Notes under the pieces: model-generated | Database searches by the model: none | What the model was told of the DNA's origin: nothing | The model's input: only the letters and a program-made list of their open reading frames with translations | In this document: one piece after another, positions 33,151 to 45,017 of the stretch | Layout of the letters: each line of letters begins with the position of its first letter | How positions within the stretch are numbered: position 1 is the stretch's first letter | From: Amphibalanus amphitrite | Lineage: Eukaryota > Arthropoda > Thecostraca > Balanomorpha > Balanidae | Length of the DNA stretch: 64,000 nucleotides | Reading direction: 5' to 3' | Assembly: GCF_019059575.1 (NCBI RefSeq) | Contig: NW_024881538.1 | Coordinates: 806,001 to 870,000 of the forward strand | Made by a program: the position numbers and the translations under genes

Positions 33151-33492
33151 TAACCAGGGGCACATAAATGAAACTTTGATATCATTTTTTCTTCCTAGTA
33201 AGATGTTTTATCCAATGTTTGAAAAAATATACCGGGGCCTGAGGGGCCCCCTGAGGCGCTCAGAGGGAGCCATGGCCCCCGTGCCCCCCCCCCCTTGGGG
33301 GACGACGGTGAAAACAGGGCGCCTGGGGCGATTTAATCAATTCGTGAAATTTACACGTGACGTTTGGCATATAGAAGGCCCTTGGAGCGGGAACAGTTCC
33401 AAATGTCACGTGACTAATATGCCCTCCGGCGCCCTGTTTCCACCGGCGTCCCCCTTGGGTACCTACGTCACTTCACGGTTTGACTCACGGTA

Positions 33493-35302
33493 TATATGTT
33501 ACAGACCGTATGAAAACCCAGTCCGTTTGCAAACGGCCTGGCCCAGTCAGGCCGTTTGAAAACGGCCTGAAAAAGCAGGCCGTTTGCAAACCGCCTGAAA
33601 TATCAGGCCGTATGAAAACGGCCTAGGCAGTTTGAAACGGCCTAGACAGTTTGAAAACGGCCTAGTCAGTTTTCAAACGGTCTGGCGAAGTACAACAGCC
33701 TCTGAAAATTGAACTTAAAGGATCCAGTCTGGTCGATGATCAGGTTGCATCCATGTAAATGCTTGCGCATTTCATGCCGAATGACTCGTCTACATACGTC
33801 GAACATTTTCTTACTGTGCTGATGCTCGGCCCGCCCGTTTTCGACAATATTACTAATTATACAAGTTCACAGTCCGCCTGTGTACGGCCATCCAGTTGAT
33901 GGAGCCTGGTGAAGCCACTACTGGTGAGGTCTGGTGAAACGTATGACTACAAGACTCACCGATTATTTTGCGGCATAAAACGCCGGAGCGCGCAATGGAC
34001 ATCAGAGTTCACATCAGAGGCGCGGGAACCGGGGGGGGGGGGCTAGCGGGGGCTGAGCCCCTCCAACTTTTCGGCTGGGGGGGGGGGCTCGTAATGTATT
34101 TGAGCCCCCCCCCCCAGCTGGAGGAATCGAAATCGGAAATCTACCAACATAATTTCATAGATTCATACATAGGCGCGGGAACCGGGGGAGGGGGCAGTGG
34201 GGGAAGCTTGCTCCCACAGCTCTGGGGCCGTGGGGGCGGTGCCCCACAACTTTTCATGAGGTCAGGAACCTTTGGGGCAGCTTGTCCTCCCCAAATTAGG
34301 GGTTGTGGGTCACAAAGGAAGAAAGCATGTAAGTGAAAAATCCACCTATTTCACTGGCTCGGCAACTCATTTGGCAGATTAAAACCTTTATTCCAGGTTG
34401 CAAAAACGGTAGTTTCTTCACTCAGCTGAGACGGAATACCTGACTTTTTTGCAAATATTTGCGTTTTTTTATGAAAAGGCCAAGGTCTGAAAAATAAGTG
34501 GCCTAAAACCGGTGAAAACATTGATTTGGGGGTACCCTAGGTTGATCTCTATTATGGTTCAGCCCCCCCCCCCCCAGTCTGGAAGAAGTTCCCGCGCCAC
34601 TGGTTCACATAAGAGTCGTCACCGCGCCCGGTCGACCGCCGGCGGCTGGCCGGTGGCGTGCGCCGGCAATACTTGACCATTGCGGTGGAAGGCGAAACTT
34701 TGAAGTCCGGGGGAAGCCCGCGGGTCGACCGGGCGCTATACGGGCCGGGTCTCAGTTCTGCTAATCTCTTCCTGACCAGAACTGCATTCGTCATCGGGAA
34801 AATCAGGGAGAATTTTCCGGAACTAGCGAGAATCATCGGGGATCACGAACGGTATCGCTATAAGGAGACATGCTGAAGATAGGCGCTCAACAATAATTTT
34901 CCGACGGAGAATATCCGATTGACAATATTTTTCCGGATGCCGAATGCACCTCAGGATTTCATGGTGCCATTGGTGCCATGTAATGTCATGAAACGGTCGT
35001 GCTTCAACAAACTCAACATTGTCCAGCTGTAACTTTATGCAGACCAGATTGTTTTTAAAATGCCTAGACCGTTTGCAAACGGCCTGGTGTCTGGAAAGTT
35101 GTCATACGGCCTAGACGGTTTGCAAACGGCCTGAAATTTCAGGCGGTTTGCATACAGCCTGGAATTTCAGCCCGTATTCAAACGGCCTGACTTTTCAGTC
35201 CGTTTGCATACTGACTGGGCTGTCCAGGCCGTTTGCAAACGGCCTGAATCGGGCCAGGCCGTTTGCAAATGGACTGAGTTTTCATACTGCCTGTAACATA
35301 TA
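33493..35302. mobile_element. DNA element with termini made of palindrome arrays
   Basis: Both ends (33493-33690 and 35063-35302) consist of many variant copies of the 20-bp palindrome AGGCCGTTTGCAAACGGCCT, and the arrays are inverted relative to each other, starting TATATGTTACAG on each side. The centre is ordinary AT-rich DNA interrupted by a hAT MITE. No ORF with recognisable domains and no clear target-site duplication. Confidence 0.6.
34015..34602. mobile_element. hAT MITE, 588 bp
   Basis: Ends CAGAGGCGCGGGAACC and the complement of CAGTGGCGCGGGAACTTC, with an exact 8-bp duplication GTTCACAT at 34007-34014 and 34603-34610. The interior has G-run/C-run hairpins and an internal repeat of the terminus near 34171. 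Confidence 0.8.
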
Positions 35303-36985
35303 GATCGCTGACTGTACTGAAACTTCTACTTTGCTTGCGGTTATGGCAAGGGTTATTGTTATGGCAATAAAGTATTGCACTTGGTTTATGCACTCTGGAA
35401 TCTGGAATCTGGATTCGCACGCATTTTAAATTGTCAAGGCCACGGTGACCATAAATAGCCAGGTCAAGGCCAAGACGGCCAAGACCTCAAGGCCATCGCC
35501 AAGGTCATTGTGCGGCACATCTGCCTAAACATGTATTATAAATGCAGAAGTAGAAATGAACTTGTGATATCATCAAAATGCGGCATTTCGTTGGCTCAAT
35601 GAAATACTAGTTTTAAGTGTTTTTTCTTCAAATATCAAAACAATATCAGTATAATTTAAATCACATGTAAATGAAAGTAAAAAAGTCGTTGACTCTTTAT
35701 TTTCTTACTCAAATAAGTATTATTTTTAATGGTTTTCAATTTGGAAAAGGTGGTCTTATGACGTCAGTAACAGATTTTGCTAAGCGCCATGACATCATCC
35801 ACGGACATCAATCTTACCCCGCGTTCGATGTCTCCCGGACGACGAAGATTCTATGCCGTCCGGGCACGGACGTATAAATAAACTGGACTGACGATCCCAA
35901 TGGACCTCCTATGGAAGATAGTGAAGCCGACAAGGCGCCATTTTACGTTGCCAAAAACCCGTGCTCTGAAAGGTCATCGAACCATTACAATTGGAATTGC
36001 GTCTAAACGGATGATCGGATCGAGATGCTGGTGGTACCGTTCGATGGGTAATGCCTTGAGGCAGGGGATGATGCATGTCACAGGTCATTCGGTGTCACGT
36101 GGCGCGTGCCACGTGCCGACAAAGTCGGGAAGGGCAAAAACCTTTAAGCGACGCTCCAAATTAAACGGTGGGCGGCACAGGTGCCAAATTCACAGGTCAC
36201 ATGTCCCGGTGTTTGATCATTAACATGTGGCATGCTCGGCAGCAGGGGGTGCGGAATGCACGCGCCAGGGACGAAAAACATGTTTTGAGAATGCATCCTC
36301 CGATTCCGGAAAACCTTGTCCTAGGCACACCAAATTTGGCACACTGACACTACTGGACGAGCGCTTTAAGGCGCTGTGCAAATAGATGTGCTGGGGTACA
36401 CGGTGCACGTGCTGTGCACGTGCAAACCTTTTGATGTTGCACTCTGTGTCACATATACGGGCAGAGCGGGTAGCGCTAGCAAGCTCAAAGTGCCAAATTT
36501 ACACAGGCCACCCAGAATGCATTCCAGCATAGTTATTGAGCATATCTATCACCTGGTGGACCCCAAAGGTGCGCTCTGCACGTGCAAAAAATTATCCGCG
36601 CCGGGCGGTGGGGATGCTTGGACACCCCATGTAGGTTTATGTAAATATCTCGAAAACGGCGTTGTGGAGCGCCGCCGTTTTTAGCACACCCTTTCATGAA
36701 TCTTTTTCACACATGCTGCATAACTTTCAGACCCAGGTCACTCAAGGCTAGGTCACCAGGTTACGTCCAAGTGGCCTTACCTTAGGAAAAGTTATAATGC
36801 CTGTCATCAGGGACCGCGGATTCAAATTCTCGTAGGGTGTGCAAGATGTGGCGACTGGGCCCCCCACCTCACGCCGGGCCCCTTCCAAAAAGTCAGCGCC
36901 GCCACTGCTCCGGAATAAGCCGGTTCTAAGGAAGCGGGGCGGGAAAACCTTCAAAATTGACGGTCGTAAGATGACTGAGCGAGCA

Positions 36986-37013
36986 TCTTATTTATTTATT
37001 TATTTATTTATTG
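36986..37013. repeat. (TTTA)n tail of the LINE
   Basis: A short run of TTTA units marks the 3' end of the minus-strand LINE (TAAA tail in its own orientation). Confidence 0.75.
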
Positions 37014-37241
37014 CATGTCTTAGTGGGATCCAACAATGTTGGCTTTTACCGCCACAGTGTCAAAGTACATAAAGGACACGTATATCACACAGTCGTTGAA
37101 GCAGATTTCAGAGAACATGAGATAAAAATAGGTATGCCCACGCGAGTGTGATAAAACGTATAAAATTATATAAAAGTACGCACATGGCACAGCTTGGCTA
37201 AAAATCACAGACAAAAAAAAAACGGATGATAGGTGGCGCAT

Positions 37242-39302
37242 CTATGACTGGCTCGCGTATGCTGCTCTTACGCTGGCTCGGAAAGTGGTCGGGTTGATGT
37301 TTTGTCGCTGCTCGTTGGGCAGACGGTTCCATGTCCGTAAAGCACGAACTGGCACGGTCTTGTGTGTGACCTCCATCCTGCATCGCGGTGCGTGTAGGAC
37401 ACCGTCGGTGGCCGAACGAGTGGTCCGCTCGGACACATCCGCTCGGGCACACACAAGCGATCTCAGGGCTTGTGGAGTGTCGGTGCAGTGCACAAGTCTG
37501 TGCACTAAAGCACAGTCTCTGAGCTCGATTATTTCGGCAAATTTCAACCAGCCCAGTTGTCTGCGAGCGGCTGAAACGTGATCGGTTTTCTTTTTACCGG
37601 TGATTATGCGGATGGCGAAGTTCAGCATCTTCTCGATGCGATGTTGTAGCTGATGCGTGGGCGGAGCCCATGCAGGCAGGCAGTAGGTGACGTGAGGCAT
37701 GACCAGGGTTTGGATGAGCGTTGTCATGGTGGAGGGAGGCAGCGTGCCTCTCAGCTTCCTGAGCGTGACGAGGGTGCCATACCCGCGCTGCACGACACGG
37801 GCTGTCTGTCGTTCCATCGACAGAGTCTGATCAAGTGAGACGCCGAGAAACTTCATGTGTTCAGTGCGTTCCAACCTGATGTCGTCGAAGGTGATGTTGA
37901 AGTTGGTTACTTTTTTGACAGACGAGGTAGTTCCCACCAGTGTCATCTCTGTTTTGTCAGGGTTGACTTTCAGTCCGTTGCACCGGAACCATGCAGCCAC
38001 CGCTCCCAGATCAGCCTCTACGTTCCGCTGAAGCTCAGCAAGACCGTCCGCGGTGGGGAGCGTGCTGTGCATAAGGACGATGTCATCAGCATACGATACT
38101 ACCTTGCAGTTGGCGGACAGATGACATGGCATGTCATTCGTGAGGGTGTTGAAGAGCCAGGGCCCCAGAGTGCTACCCTGTATCACGCCAAAATCGACCG
38201 TTGCCAGCTCGGTGCTACCCCGCACACCCTGTGTTCTGTCCTTAAAATAATCTCGGAGCCAGTGGTCTGATATTCCGTACCAGTTGAGTTTTTGCAGCAG
38301 TCTTTCACGATCAACAGTGTCAAAAGCCTTGGAGAGGTCACAAGATGTCAGACATGTCACTTGGCCCTTGTCTCTGTTGGCAGCTATGGCGCTCACTACG
38401 TCTACCACAGCGTCCTCAGTCGAGTGCTTTGGGCGGTAGGCATATTGCGTTGGTGTTAGAAACTGAGTTTCAGCCATGAACTCGACAAGCTGCAAACTTA
38501 CGACCTTCTCTGCGAGCTTTGCTATCACACTGAGAACACTGATGGGCCTGAAGTTAGATGGCAGCGTCCTGTCTCCTGACTTATGAATCGGTACTATAAC
38601 CGCGCGTTTCCAGATAGCTGGGACTTGCCCAGAGACGAATGACTTGTTGATGACATACAAAATATGTGGTCCTATCACAGGGAAACACTTCCTCACGAGC
38701 TGCAGAGACACGCCGTCACTGCCCACAGCACTCGAGTTCGACATACGTCTCAGAGCGTCTCCGAGCTCGGGAAGAGTCGCCACCCGGACGCGATATGCAG
38801 CACTGGTCACCACCGGCGGTCGGGGCGGCAGCGGAGGGCCCGGCTGGGCAGCTAGCTCCTCCGCTATGCGGCTTCCGACGCCGGCGAAGTACCTGTTGAA
38901 GGATGTGGCAGTTGCTTCGTCCAGACCGACGTCAGCTTTGTTCTTGGATGAGCTCAGGGCGAACGAGCGCAGCGTCTTCCACATCTGTGTTGACGATGTT
39001 GGTGTCGAGAAGAACTCAGCGCGCGCCCTGGCGAGGCGAGATCGGAACTCACGGCGGAGGTGAGAGTAGGTCCGCTGAGCGCTCTCGGTGCGCAGCGAGT
39101 CCCTCTGTCTCCGCGCCAGGTCTCGTCTCGCCTGCAGCTCTTGAAGGTCTTCGTTGAGCGTCAGCCATGGACATTCCGGGTGTTTGAGACGGACTTGTTT
39201 CAGAGGGCAGTGTGTGTCGATGGCTGCATTCCAGATGTGAAGGAACGCTGAGTATGCCTGATCAACACTTTCCGCGGTGTAGAGTGGAGACCAGTCTGAC
39301 AT
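37242..39302 (-). CDS. LINE reverse transcriptase (686 codons from first ATG, 5'-truncated)
   Basis: Continuous ORF; in-frame coding extends upstream to about 39430. Reverse-transcriptase blocks: FRPISVLSVIAKLAEKVV, DLSKAFDTVD, GVIQGSTLGPWLF and the catalytic YADD at about residues 404-407 (YADDIVLM), then thumb and C-terminal regions ending RALRTWNRLPNEQR. The endonuclease is missing except for its SDH tail, so the copy cannot move by itself even though the RT frame is intact. Confidence 0.88.
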   Translation of the reverse strand: MSDWSPLYTAESVDQAYSAFLHIWNAAIDTHCPLKQVRLKHPECPWLTLNEDLQELQARRDLARRQRDSLRTESAQRTYSHLRREFRSRLARARAEFFSTPTSSTQMWKTLRSFALSSSKNKADVGLDEATATSFNRYFAGVGSRIAEELAAQPGPPLPPRPPVVTSAAYRVRVATLPELGDALRRMSNSSAVGSDGVSLQLVRKCFPVIGPHILYVINKSFVSGQVPAIWKRAVIVPIHKSGDRTLPSNFRPISVLSVIAKLAEKVVSLQLVEFMAETQFLTPTQYAYRPKHSTEDAVVDVVSAIAANRDKGQVTCLTSCDLSKAFDTVDRERLLQKLNWYGISDHWLRDYFKDRTQGVRGSTELATVDFGVIQGSTLGPWLFNTLTNDMPCHLSANCKVVSYADDIVLMHSTLPTADGLAELQRNVEADLGAVAAWFRCNGLKVNPDKTEMTLVGTTSSVKKVTNFNITFDDIRLERTEHMKFLGVSLDQTLSMERQTARVVQRGYGTLVTLRKLRGTLPPSTMTTLIQTLVMPHVTYCLPAWAPPTHQLQHRIEKMLNFAIRIITGKKKTDHVSAARRQLGWLKFAEIIELRDCALVHRLVHCTDTPQALRSLVCARADVSERTTRSATDGVLHAPRCRMEVTHKTVPVRALRTWNRLPNEQRQNINPTTFRASVRAAYASQS

Positions 39303-40869
39303 CAGCAGGTCCAGACACAGATGGTTGAAGTCTGTCTGTCCAACTGACCGAGTGGTGACCGTCCGCGGCTTCTTCTTTATCCGTGGTAGCGGTGCTTCTA
39401 CCGCGATCAGGTCATGATCGCTGACGTGCGGTCTTATCTTATCTTACGGTCAGGAGATGCATGAGCAGAGTAAATGCACATGCATGCATGCAACGTGATC
39501 CAAATCGATCTCCGATTTTACCAAGCAGGCCCCTAAAGGCTTACAGTGACCTTCAAGGGCCCCTACGGGCCTCAGAGAGACCTTTTGCACAGTTGATGTT
39601 GGCACACTTCTTTTTATCATGGATTACATGAATTAGTTTAAAAATAAAACACGGCCGGCGGGATGTTTGGGCCCATCGATTTGGCCCCTATGACCTATGG
39701 GGGTCTGGCCTCCGGCCCCCCTTAGCTTCCCCATTGCTCTACGGTCCACACGCTGGCTTTGGGGCCCCATAAAGGCCGCACGCCAGCTCCTGAGACCCAA
39801 CGCCGGCAATTCTAAGGGTCACCGGCGCACCGCACACGGTCTTTGAAGGTCCCATAACGGCCTCTGGAATACCTCATGTACATAGAACTAGATGCCGGCA
39901 GCGCTCTTGCGTTGCCTTGGGCCAGAATTGGAGGAACGGTGCTGAGGGCACACACCGGGCAAAACCACCGAAACCCAGACTGAGCTTGGACTGAACCAGG
40001 AACCTGAAACCAACCGAAACATCCCAAAAATGCTTGAAAGCACGCGAGATTGGTGTGGATATCTACCTACAGTAAGATATGAATTAACTGCACGTGCATA
40101 GTTCATGCCCCAGGCACCCCAGTGCAGTCATTTTCATGACATCATGTAGCGTGTGTCTAGTTCTATCAGTGTACCGACTTTTGTGTCGCTAGATCGACGT
40201 TTCCCGGGATCAGAGGATCCCTCGTCAAAACCGTTATCCGCCCCCCGCACGCGCAGCTTGCACCCCTCGGATATTATCTCGCCGGAATGTCGTGATCAAA
40301 TGTATTCTTCTTATGACCTGCAAGTTTTGAACCAGTTAGAGCTGCCGTTTACCCTGCAGGCGTGGCAACGTACGAAGGGGTGCAATCGGCTTGCACGTGC
40401 ATAGCTCATGCACCACAGAGTTTAGCTCAACCAAATGTGCATTATTTTGGAGGCCTTGCCTGGGACTACCATTGAACCGATTTTGAGGTTGATAGCTTAA
40501 AATTTCTTTGAGCCAGAGGACCTCACGTCAAAACGGTTTTCCGCCCCCAGCACGTGCAGCCTGCACCCCTAGCAGACGGTGACCCCACTGGAAACTGGTT
40601 CAAGGTGTTAACGATGTGTCCCGCCAGTATGGCTTTGCCCGTGACCTCTGGTTGACCTGTAGCCTTGACAAAAAATTTCGTGTCACCGAAACTTTGAAGC
40701 GGAATAGCATGTGCCACGAAGCACCGAGCGAACCGAGGCCAGCACCAAAAGTTTACCTCGCCGGAGACGAATCAAACGGTCCCACTTTCGTCCCGATCGG
40801 TCCACCCATTTTGACTCCAGGACCAAAAAAGCTTGGACAAACTCACATACTCACTCACTGACAAACAGG

Positions 40870-41480
40870 TTCAGGATCTCAGGTATCTCAGGAATCGGCC
40901 TGGGGCCTTCAAGAGCCAGTTAGGGCCCTCGGAAAGTGGCATTATACCCTGAGATAGCTGTGTAAGGCCCTCGGGTAACGGCTTGGAGCCCTCGGGCATC
41001 GGCCTGCGCCCCGGGCATTGGCCAGAGGTCCTTGGATATCGGTCTAGGGCCCCTCAAGAGCCGGTGAGGGCCTTCAGAAACTGGGGTGGGGCCCTGAGAT
41101 AACTGTGGGGGCTTTCAGGTGCTGATGCGGGACCCTTAGGCATCGGCCCCAAGAGGAGGTTAAGGAGGGCAGGGGGCAGGGGCCCTCAAGAGCCGGTTAG
41201 GGCCCTCAGAAACTGGCGTGGATCCCTGAGCTAGCCATGTAGGTACTCAGACACCGGCGTGGGACCTTTAGACATCGACTTGGGGCCCTCGGGCATCGGC
41301 CTGGGCCCTCAAGAGCCGGTGGGAGCACTAAAAATGGCGTGGGTGGGGTTCTGAGATAACCCCTGAGATAACACTAGAGCCTGTTCACGCCTTCAGGCAC
41401 CGGTGCGGGACCATCAGGCTCGCGCTGGGGCCCTCGAGAATCGGCTTGGGACACTCAAGCGCCAGGGCCGCATGGGCCCC
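40870..41480. repeat. GGGCCCTC-rich imperfect tandem repeat
   Basis: Degenerate units on the theme GGGCCCTCAAGAGCCGGT and GGGCATCGGCCTGG. It lies within the hAT element. No coding signal. Confidence 0.6.
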
Positions 41481-41580
41481 CACAACGAACTGTGGGTGTG
41501 CAAAAATAGGTGTTTGCACACCCTCAGGATTTTCAGGGTGTGCAATTGCACACCCTGCCCCCCGGAATCCGCGGTCCCTG

Positions 41581-42616
41581 CCTGTCATAGCTACACAGAC
41601 TGAACAATCGGTCTAAAACGTTGGCGGCGATTACTAAGAGCACCATATAGGTATACGTAAAGTATCTTATCCATAGTGAAGTATCAATTGTCCATAGTAA
41701 AGTAGCTTATCCATAGTAGGTGTCAACCACCACTGATGGCGTCGTAACATATTACGAAGGCACTAAAACTACAACTTCTTAAATGTTAAACTGAATGCTA
41801 AATTCGAAATCAGCTCCAAAAACTGTCCTAGAAACATGTAAAACTCGAAAAGGTGAGCCAAGGTCATTAAAGGTCAGTGATCTTGACCTTACTTTCACGT
41901 GACCTTGACACCCACCATATTGCATGTGACTAACAATCAACATCATATCACATGTTTGAACGCTTGAAACCACGAAAAGACAGCAAACGCGCGGCTAGTG
42001 CGCGCCGACGTACGCCGAATCACGATTCCGGCCAAACGTGGCCTCGTAATAATAACTTAATATCAGATGCTGATCTCCCGCTTCTCAGTCAAGTTAGAGC
42101 CATTTCTTCTTGGCCGCGGTCACCGGCCCAGGCCACCACATGATATTAAGTTATTATTACGAGGCCACGTTTGGCCGGAATCGTGATTCGGCGTACGTCG
42201 GCGCGCACTAGCCGCGCGTTTGCTGTCTTTTCGTGGTTTCAAGCGTTCAAACATGTGATATGATGTTGGTCACATGCGATATGGTGGGTGTCAAGGTCAC
42301 GTGAAAATGTGGTCAAGGTCACTGACCTTTAATGACCTTGGTTCACCTTTTCGAGTTTTACATGTTTCTAGGACAGTTTTTGGAGCTGATTTCGAATCAA
42401 GCATTCAGTTTAAAAGTTATAGTTTTAGTGCCTTCAAAACATGTTACAACGCCATCAGTGGTGGTTGACACCTACTATGGATAAGCTACTTTACTATGGA
42501 TAATTGATACTTTACTATGGATAAGATACTTTACGTATACCTATACGGTGCTCTTAGTAATCGCCGCCAACGTTTTAGATCGATTGTTCAGTCTGTGTAG
42601 CTATGACAGGCATTAT
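41581..42616. repeat. Core palindrome of the foldback element
   Basis: Arms 41589-42066 and 42140-42616 pair around a loop of about 73 nt. Near the loop (41950-42066 with 42140-42256) pairing looks essentially perfect. AAGGTCA hexamers occur in both arms. A transcript would fold into a hairpin of several hundred base pairs. Confidence 0.8.
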
Positions 42617-43040
42617 AACTTTTCCTAAGGTAAGGCCACTTGGACGTAACCTGGTGACCTAACTTTGAGTGACCTGGGTCTGAAAGTTATGCAGCATGTG
42701 TGAAAAAGATTCATGAAAGGGTGTGCTAAAAACGGCGGCGCTCCACAACGCCGTTTTCGAGATATTTACATAAACCTACATGGGGTGTCCAAGCATCCCC
42801 ACCGACCGGCGCGGATAATTTTTTGCACGTGCAGAGCGCACCTTTGGGGTCCACCAGGAGATAGATATGCTCAATAACTATGCTCGAATGCATTCTGGGT
42901 GGCCTGTGTAAATTTGGCACTTTGAGCTTGCTAGCGCTACCCGCTCTGCCCGTATATGTGTCACAGAGTGCAACATCAAAAGGTTTGCACGTGCACAGCA
43001 CGTGCACCGTGTACCCCAGCACATCTATTTGCACAGCGCC

Positions 43041-44077
43041 TTAACCCTCGCCGGACCTATTGGTTTTCTACATACGCGCCGGCCGAGGGGGGGGGCGGGT
43101 ACGACCCCCCCTCGCCGTTTCGCCCCTGGTGGAGCTAGCGCGTCGCGGAAAAAACGAGCGTGTGCGCCGTTACGAGACGCAGAGATTGGTACCCGATTTT
43201 AAGGTCCTAGGTCAACCGGTGACCTCTGAGGTCAGGTCAAGTGCCCCAAGGTACGGTTCAGTTTTTGGTGAATAACTTCGCAAAAAACGGCCGCAGAGCG
43301 CCGATTTTGGCAGCATCGTGTTCGCCTCCTCGCTCAGGCGCGTCGAATGATATACTTTTTGTCCGGGTCAGGTCAACTTGGGGTGTTGACCTCAGGTCAA
43401 GGTCAGGTCAGCACCCCCAGGTCACGAAGTTGGTCGAAAGAGGTCATGTCGCATATCATTCGATTCGGCAGGCCTTCCTGAGTCCATTGGTGCCTTCCCC
43501 GACTCGCTAGCTCAATTTGATCAAGAGTTATTGACGAAAAACTAATTTGACCTTGATGACGTCATAAATGACGTCACGCAAGGTCAACATTGCAAAAGTG
43601 ACGCATTTAACCTTGCAAGGAGTGCATCAAATCACGATTCTGTGTGCTTGAGATAGTTGGAGATCGTTCCCGGCGCCAGAATAGCAGTTTTCATTTTTCC
43701 CCATTGACTTATAATGGTGAGGTCACGAAAATGACCTGACCTCATATGACCTTTAGGAAAAATCCGAGATATACAAGTTGTGGGACTCATAATGGATACT
43801 AGATCCTGCAAGTTTCATTTCCCTGTGACATCTCCTCTGGCAGTGAGGGCGTTGCGAAGTTGCGACATCTGAAGACCGTGCAGAGGTTCACTTATGACGT
43901 CATAGGTCAGTGACCTGACCTGACCCAAAAATGCGGTTGGTGTCAAAAGATGCGGCTTGGATCAAAGGTCAGGTATGCCAAGTTTCAGCTCTCTATCGCC
44001 AGCGTGTTCGGAGCTATCGCGAAAAAACCCTATGGGGGGGCGGCACCCGCCCCCCCCCCTCGGCCGGCGAGGGTTAA
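43041..44077. mobile_element. TTAA-flanked element with CCCTCGCCGG ends
   Basis: TTAA at 43041-43044 and 44074-44077, with inverted termini CCCTCGCCGG. The other foldback arm (36365-36376) has the undisturbed site GCGCTTTAAGGCGC, so this insertion is later than the palindrome. Subterminal G-runs/C-runs form hairpins; the interior is rich in AGGTCA. Non-coding, 1,029 bp. Confidence 0.85.
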
Positions 44078-44607
44078 AGCGCTCGTCCAGTAGTGTCAGT
44101 GTGCCAAATTTGGTGTGCCTAGGTCAAGGTTTTCCGGAATCGGAGGATGCATCCTCAAAACATGTTTTTCGCCCCTGGCGCGTGCATTCCGCACCCCCTG
44201 CTGCCGAGCATACCATATGTTAATGGTCAAACACCGGAACATGTGACCTGTGAATTTGGCACCTGTGCCGCCCACCGTTTAATTTGGAGCGTCGCTTAAA
44301 GGTTTTTGCCCTTCCCGACTTTGTCAGCTCGTGGCACGCGCCACGTGACACCGAATGACCTGTGACATGCATCATCACCTGCCTCAAGGCATTACCCATC
44401 GAACGGTACCACCCGTACCACCAGCATCTCGATCCGATCATCCGTTTAGACGCAATTCCAATTGTAATGGTTCGATGATCTTTCAGAGCACGGGTTTTTG
44501 GCAACGTAAAATGGCGCCTTGTCGGCTTCACCTGAATGGAGGTGGTTGCGGGTCCAGTTTAATTATACGTCCGTGCGTCCGGGCCCAAAATGCCGTTCGA
44601 TGTCGCA

Positions 44608-44655
44608 CGGACGGCAAAGATTCTACGTGACGTCACGTAGAATCTTTGCCGTCCG
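44608..44655. repeat. Perfect 48-bp palindrome
   Basis: A self-complementary sequence centred on TGACGTCA in the outer part of the right foldback arm; a single-copy version (GATTCTATGCCGTCC) is in the left arm. Confidence 0.7.
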
Positions 44656-45017
44656 CGCAGAATCTTTTGAGCGTACTACGGTGGGCAGAGAGGCAATGAT
44701 GGCGCGTATTTCAAAAGCGGCGCAGCAGCTGTTTGCAGAAGTTGTTGACATTTGTGCGCGGTCTCTATGGAAACGTAAACTTGGACCTTTTCGAAACTGA
44801 CGCACATTGTGTAAATGGCGCACAAAATGGCCGGTCTCGTCGTCCGACTGTGTGCTTCATCGAACGCAAAATAGAATATTCTGCGTAGAATGTTCTTCGT
44901 CCGAGGAGACATCGAACGCGGCCTTAACCTATTGTGATTATTTGGTTTGGTGGGTTATTATTGTCACATTATTGTGTGAATTATTGTTAACTCAAACCCA
45001 AGGCTATAGCCTATATA

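Larger units (their letters stand above)
36986..39430 (-). mobile_element. 5'-truncated CR1/Jockey-like LINE
   Basis: Minus-strand non-LTR retrotransposon. It starts at the last residues of the endonuclease domain (IRPHVSDHDLI near 39430), contains a complete reverse-transcriptase region, and ends in a TAAA-type tetranucleotide tail (plus-strand TTTA repeats, 36986-37013). 5' truncation is usual for LINEs. It is nested inside the hAT element. Confidence 0.85.
36808..41580. mobile_element. hAT element (4.8 kb) in the left arm of the foldback
   Basis: Ends CAGGGACCGCGGATTC and its complement, with the 8-bp duplication CCTGTCAT at 36800-36807 and 41581-41588. The mirror sequence in the other arm reads straight through CCTGTCATAGC, proving the empty site. 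It contains a LINE (36986-39430) and G/C-rich minisatellite DNA. No hAT transposase was found. Confidence 0.8.
35817..44925. mobile_element. Foldback-like palindromic element, split by two insertions
   Basis: The left arm (35817-36807, continuing 41589-42066) is the near-identical inverse of the right arm (42140-43040, continuing 44078-44925), with a ~73-nt loop at 42067-42139. The outer ends are CCGCGTTCGATGTCTCC and its mirror. The left arm is split by a 4.8-kb hAT and the right arm by a 1-kb TTAA element; removing both gives arms of about 1.5 and 1.75 kb. Open frames seen in the arms are mirror copies of each other and have no known domain. No transposase or target-site duplication is certain. 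Confidence 0.75.

Noticed and set aside
36376-36684. 103-codon open frame, with a near-identical copy on the minus strand at 42726-43034, considered as a conserved gene pair
   Set aside because: The two are the mirrored arms of the foldback palindrome. No start context, domain or splice structure supports coding, and flanking arm DNA is equally similar.
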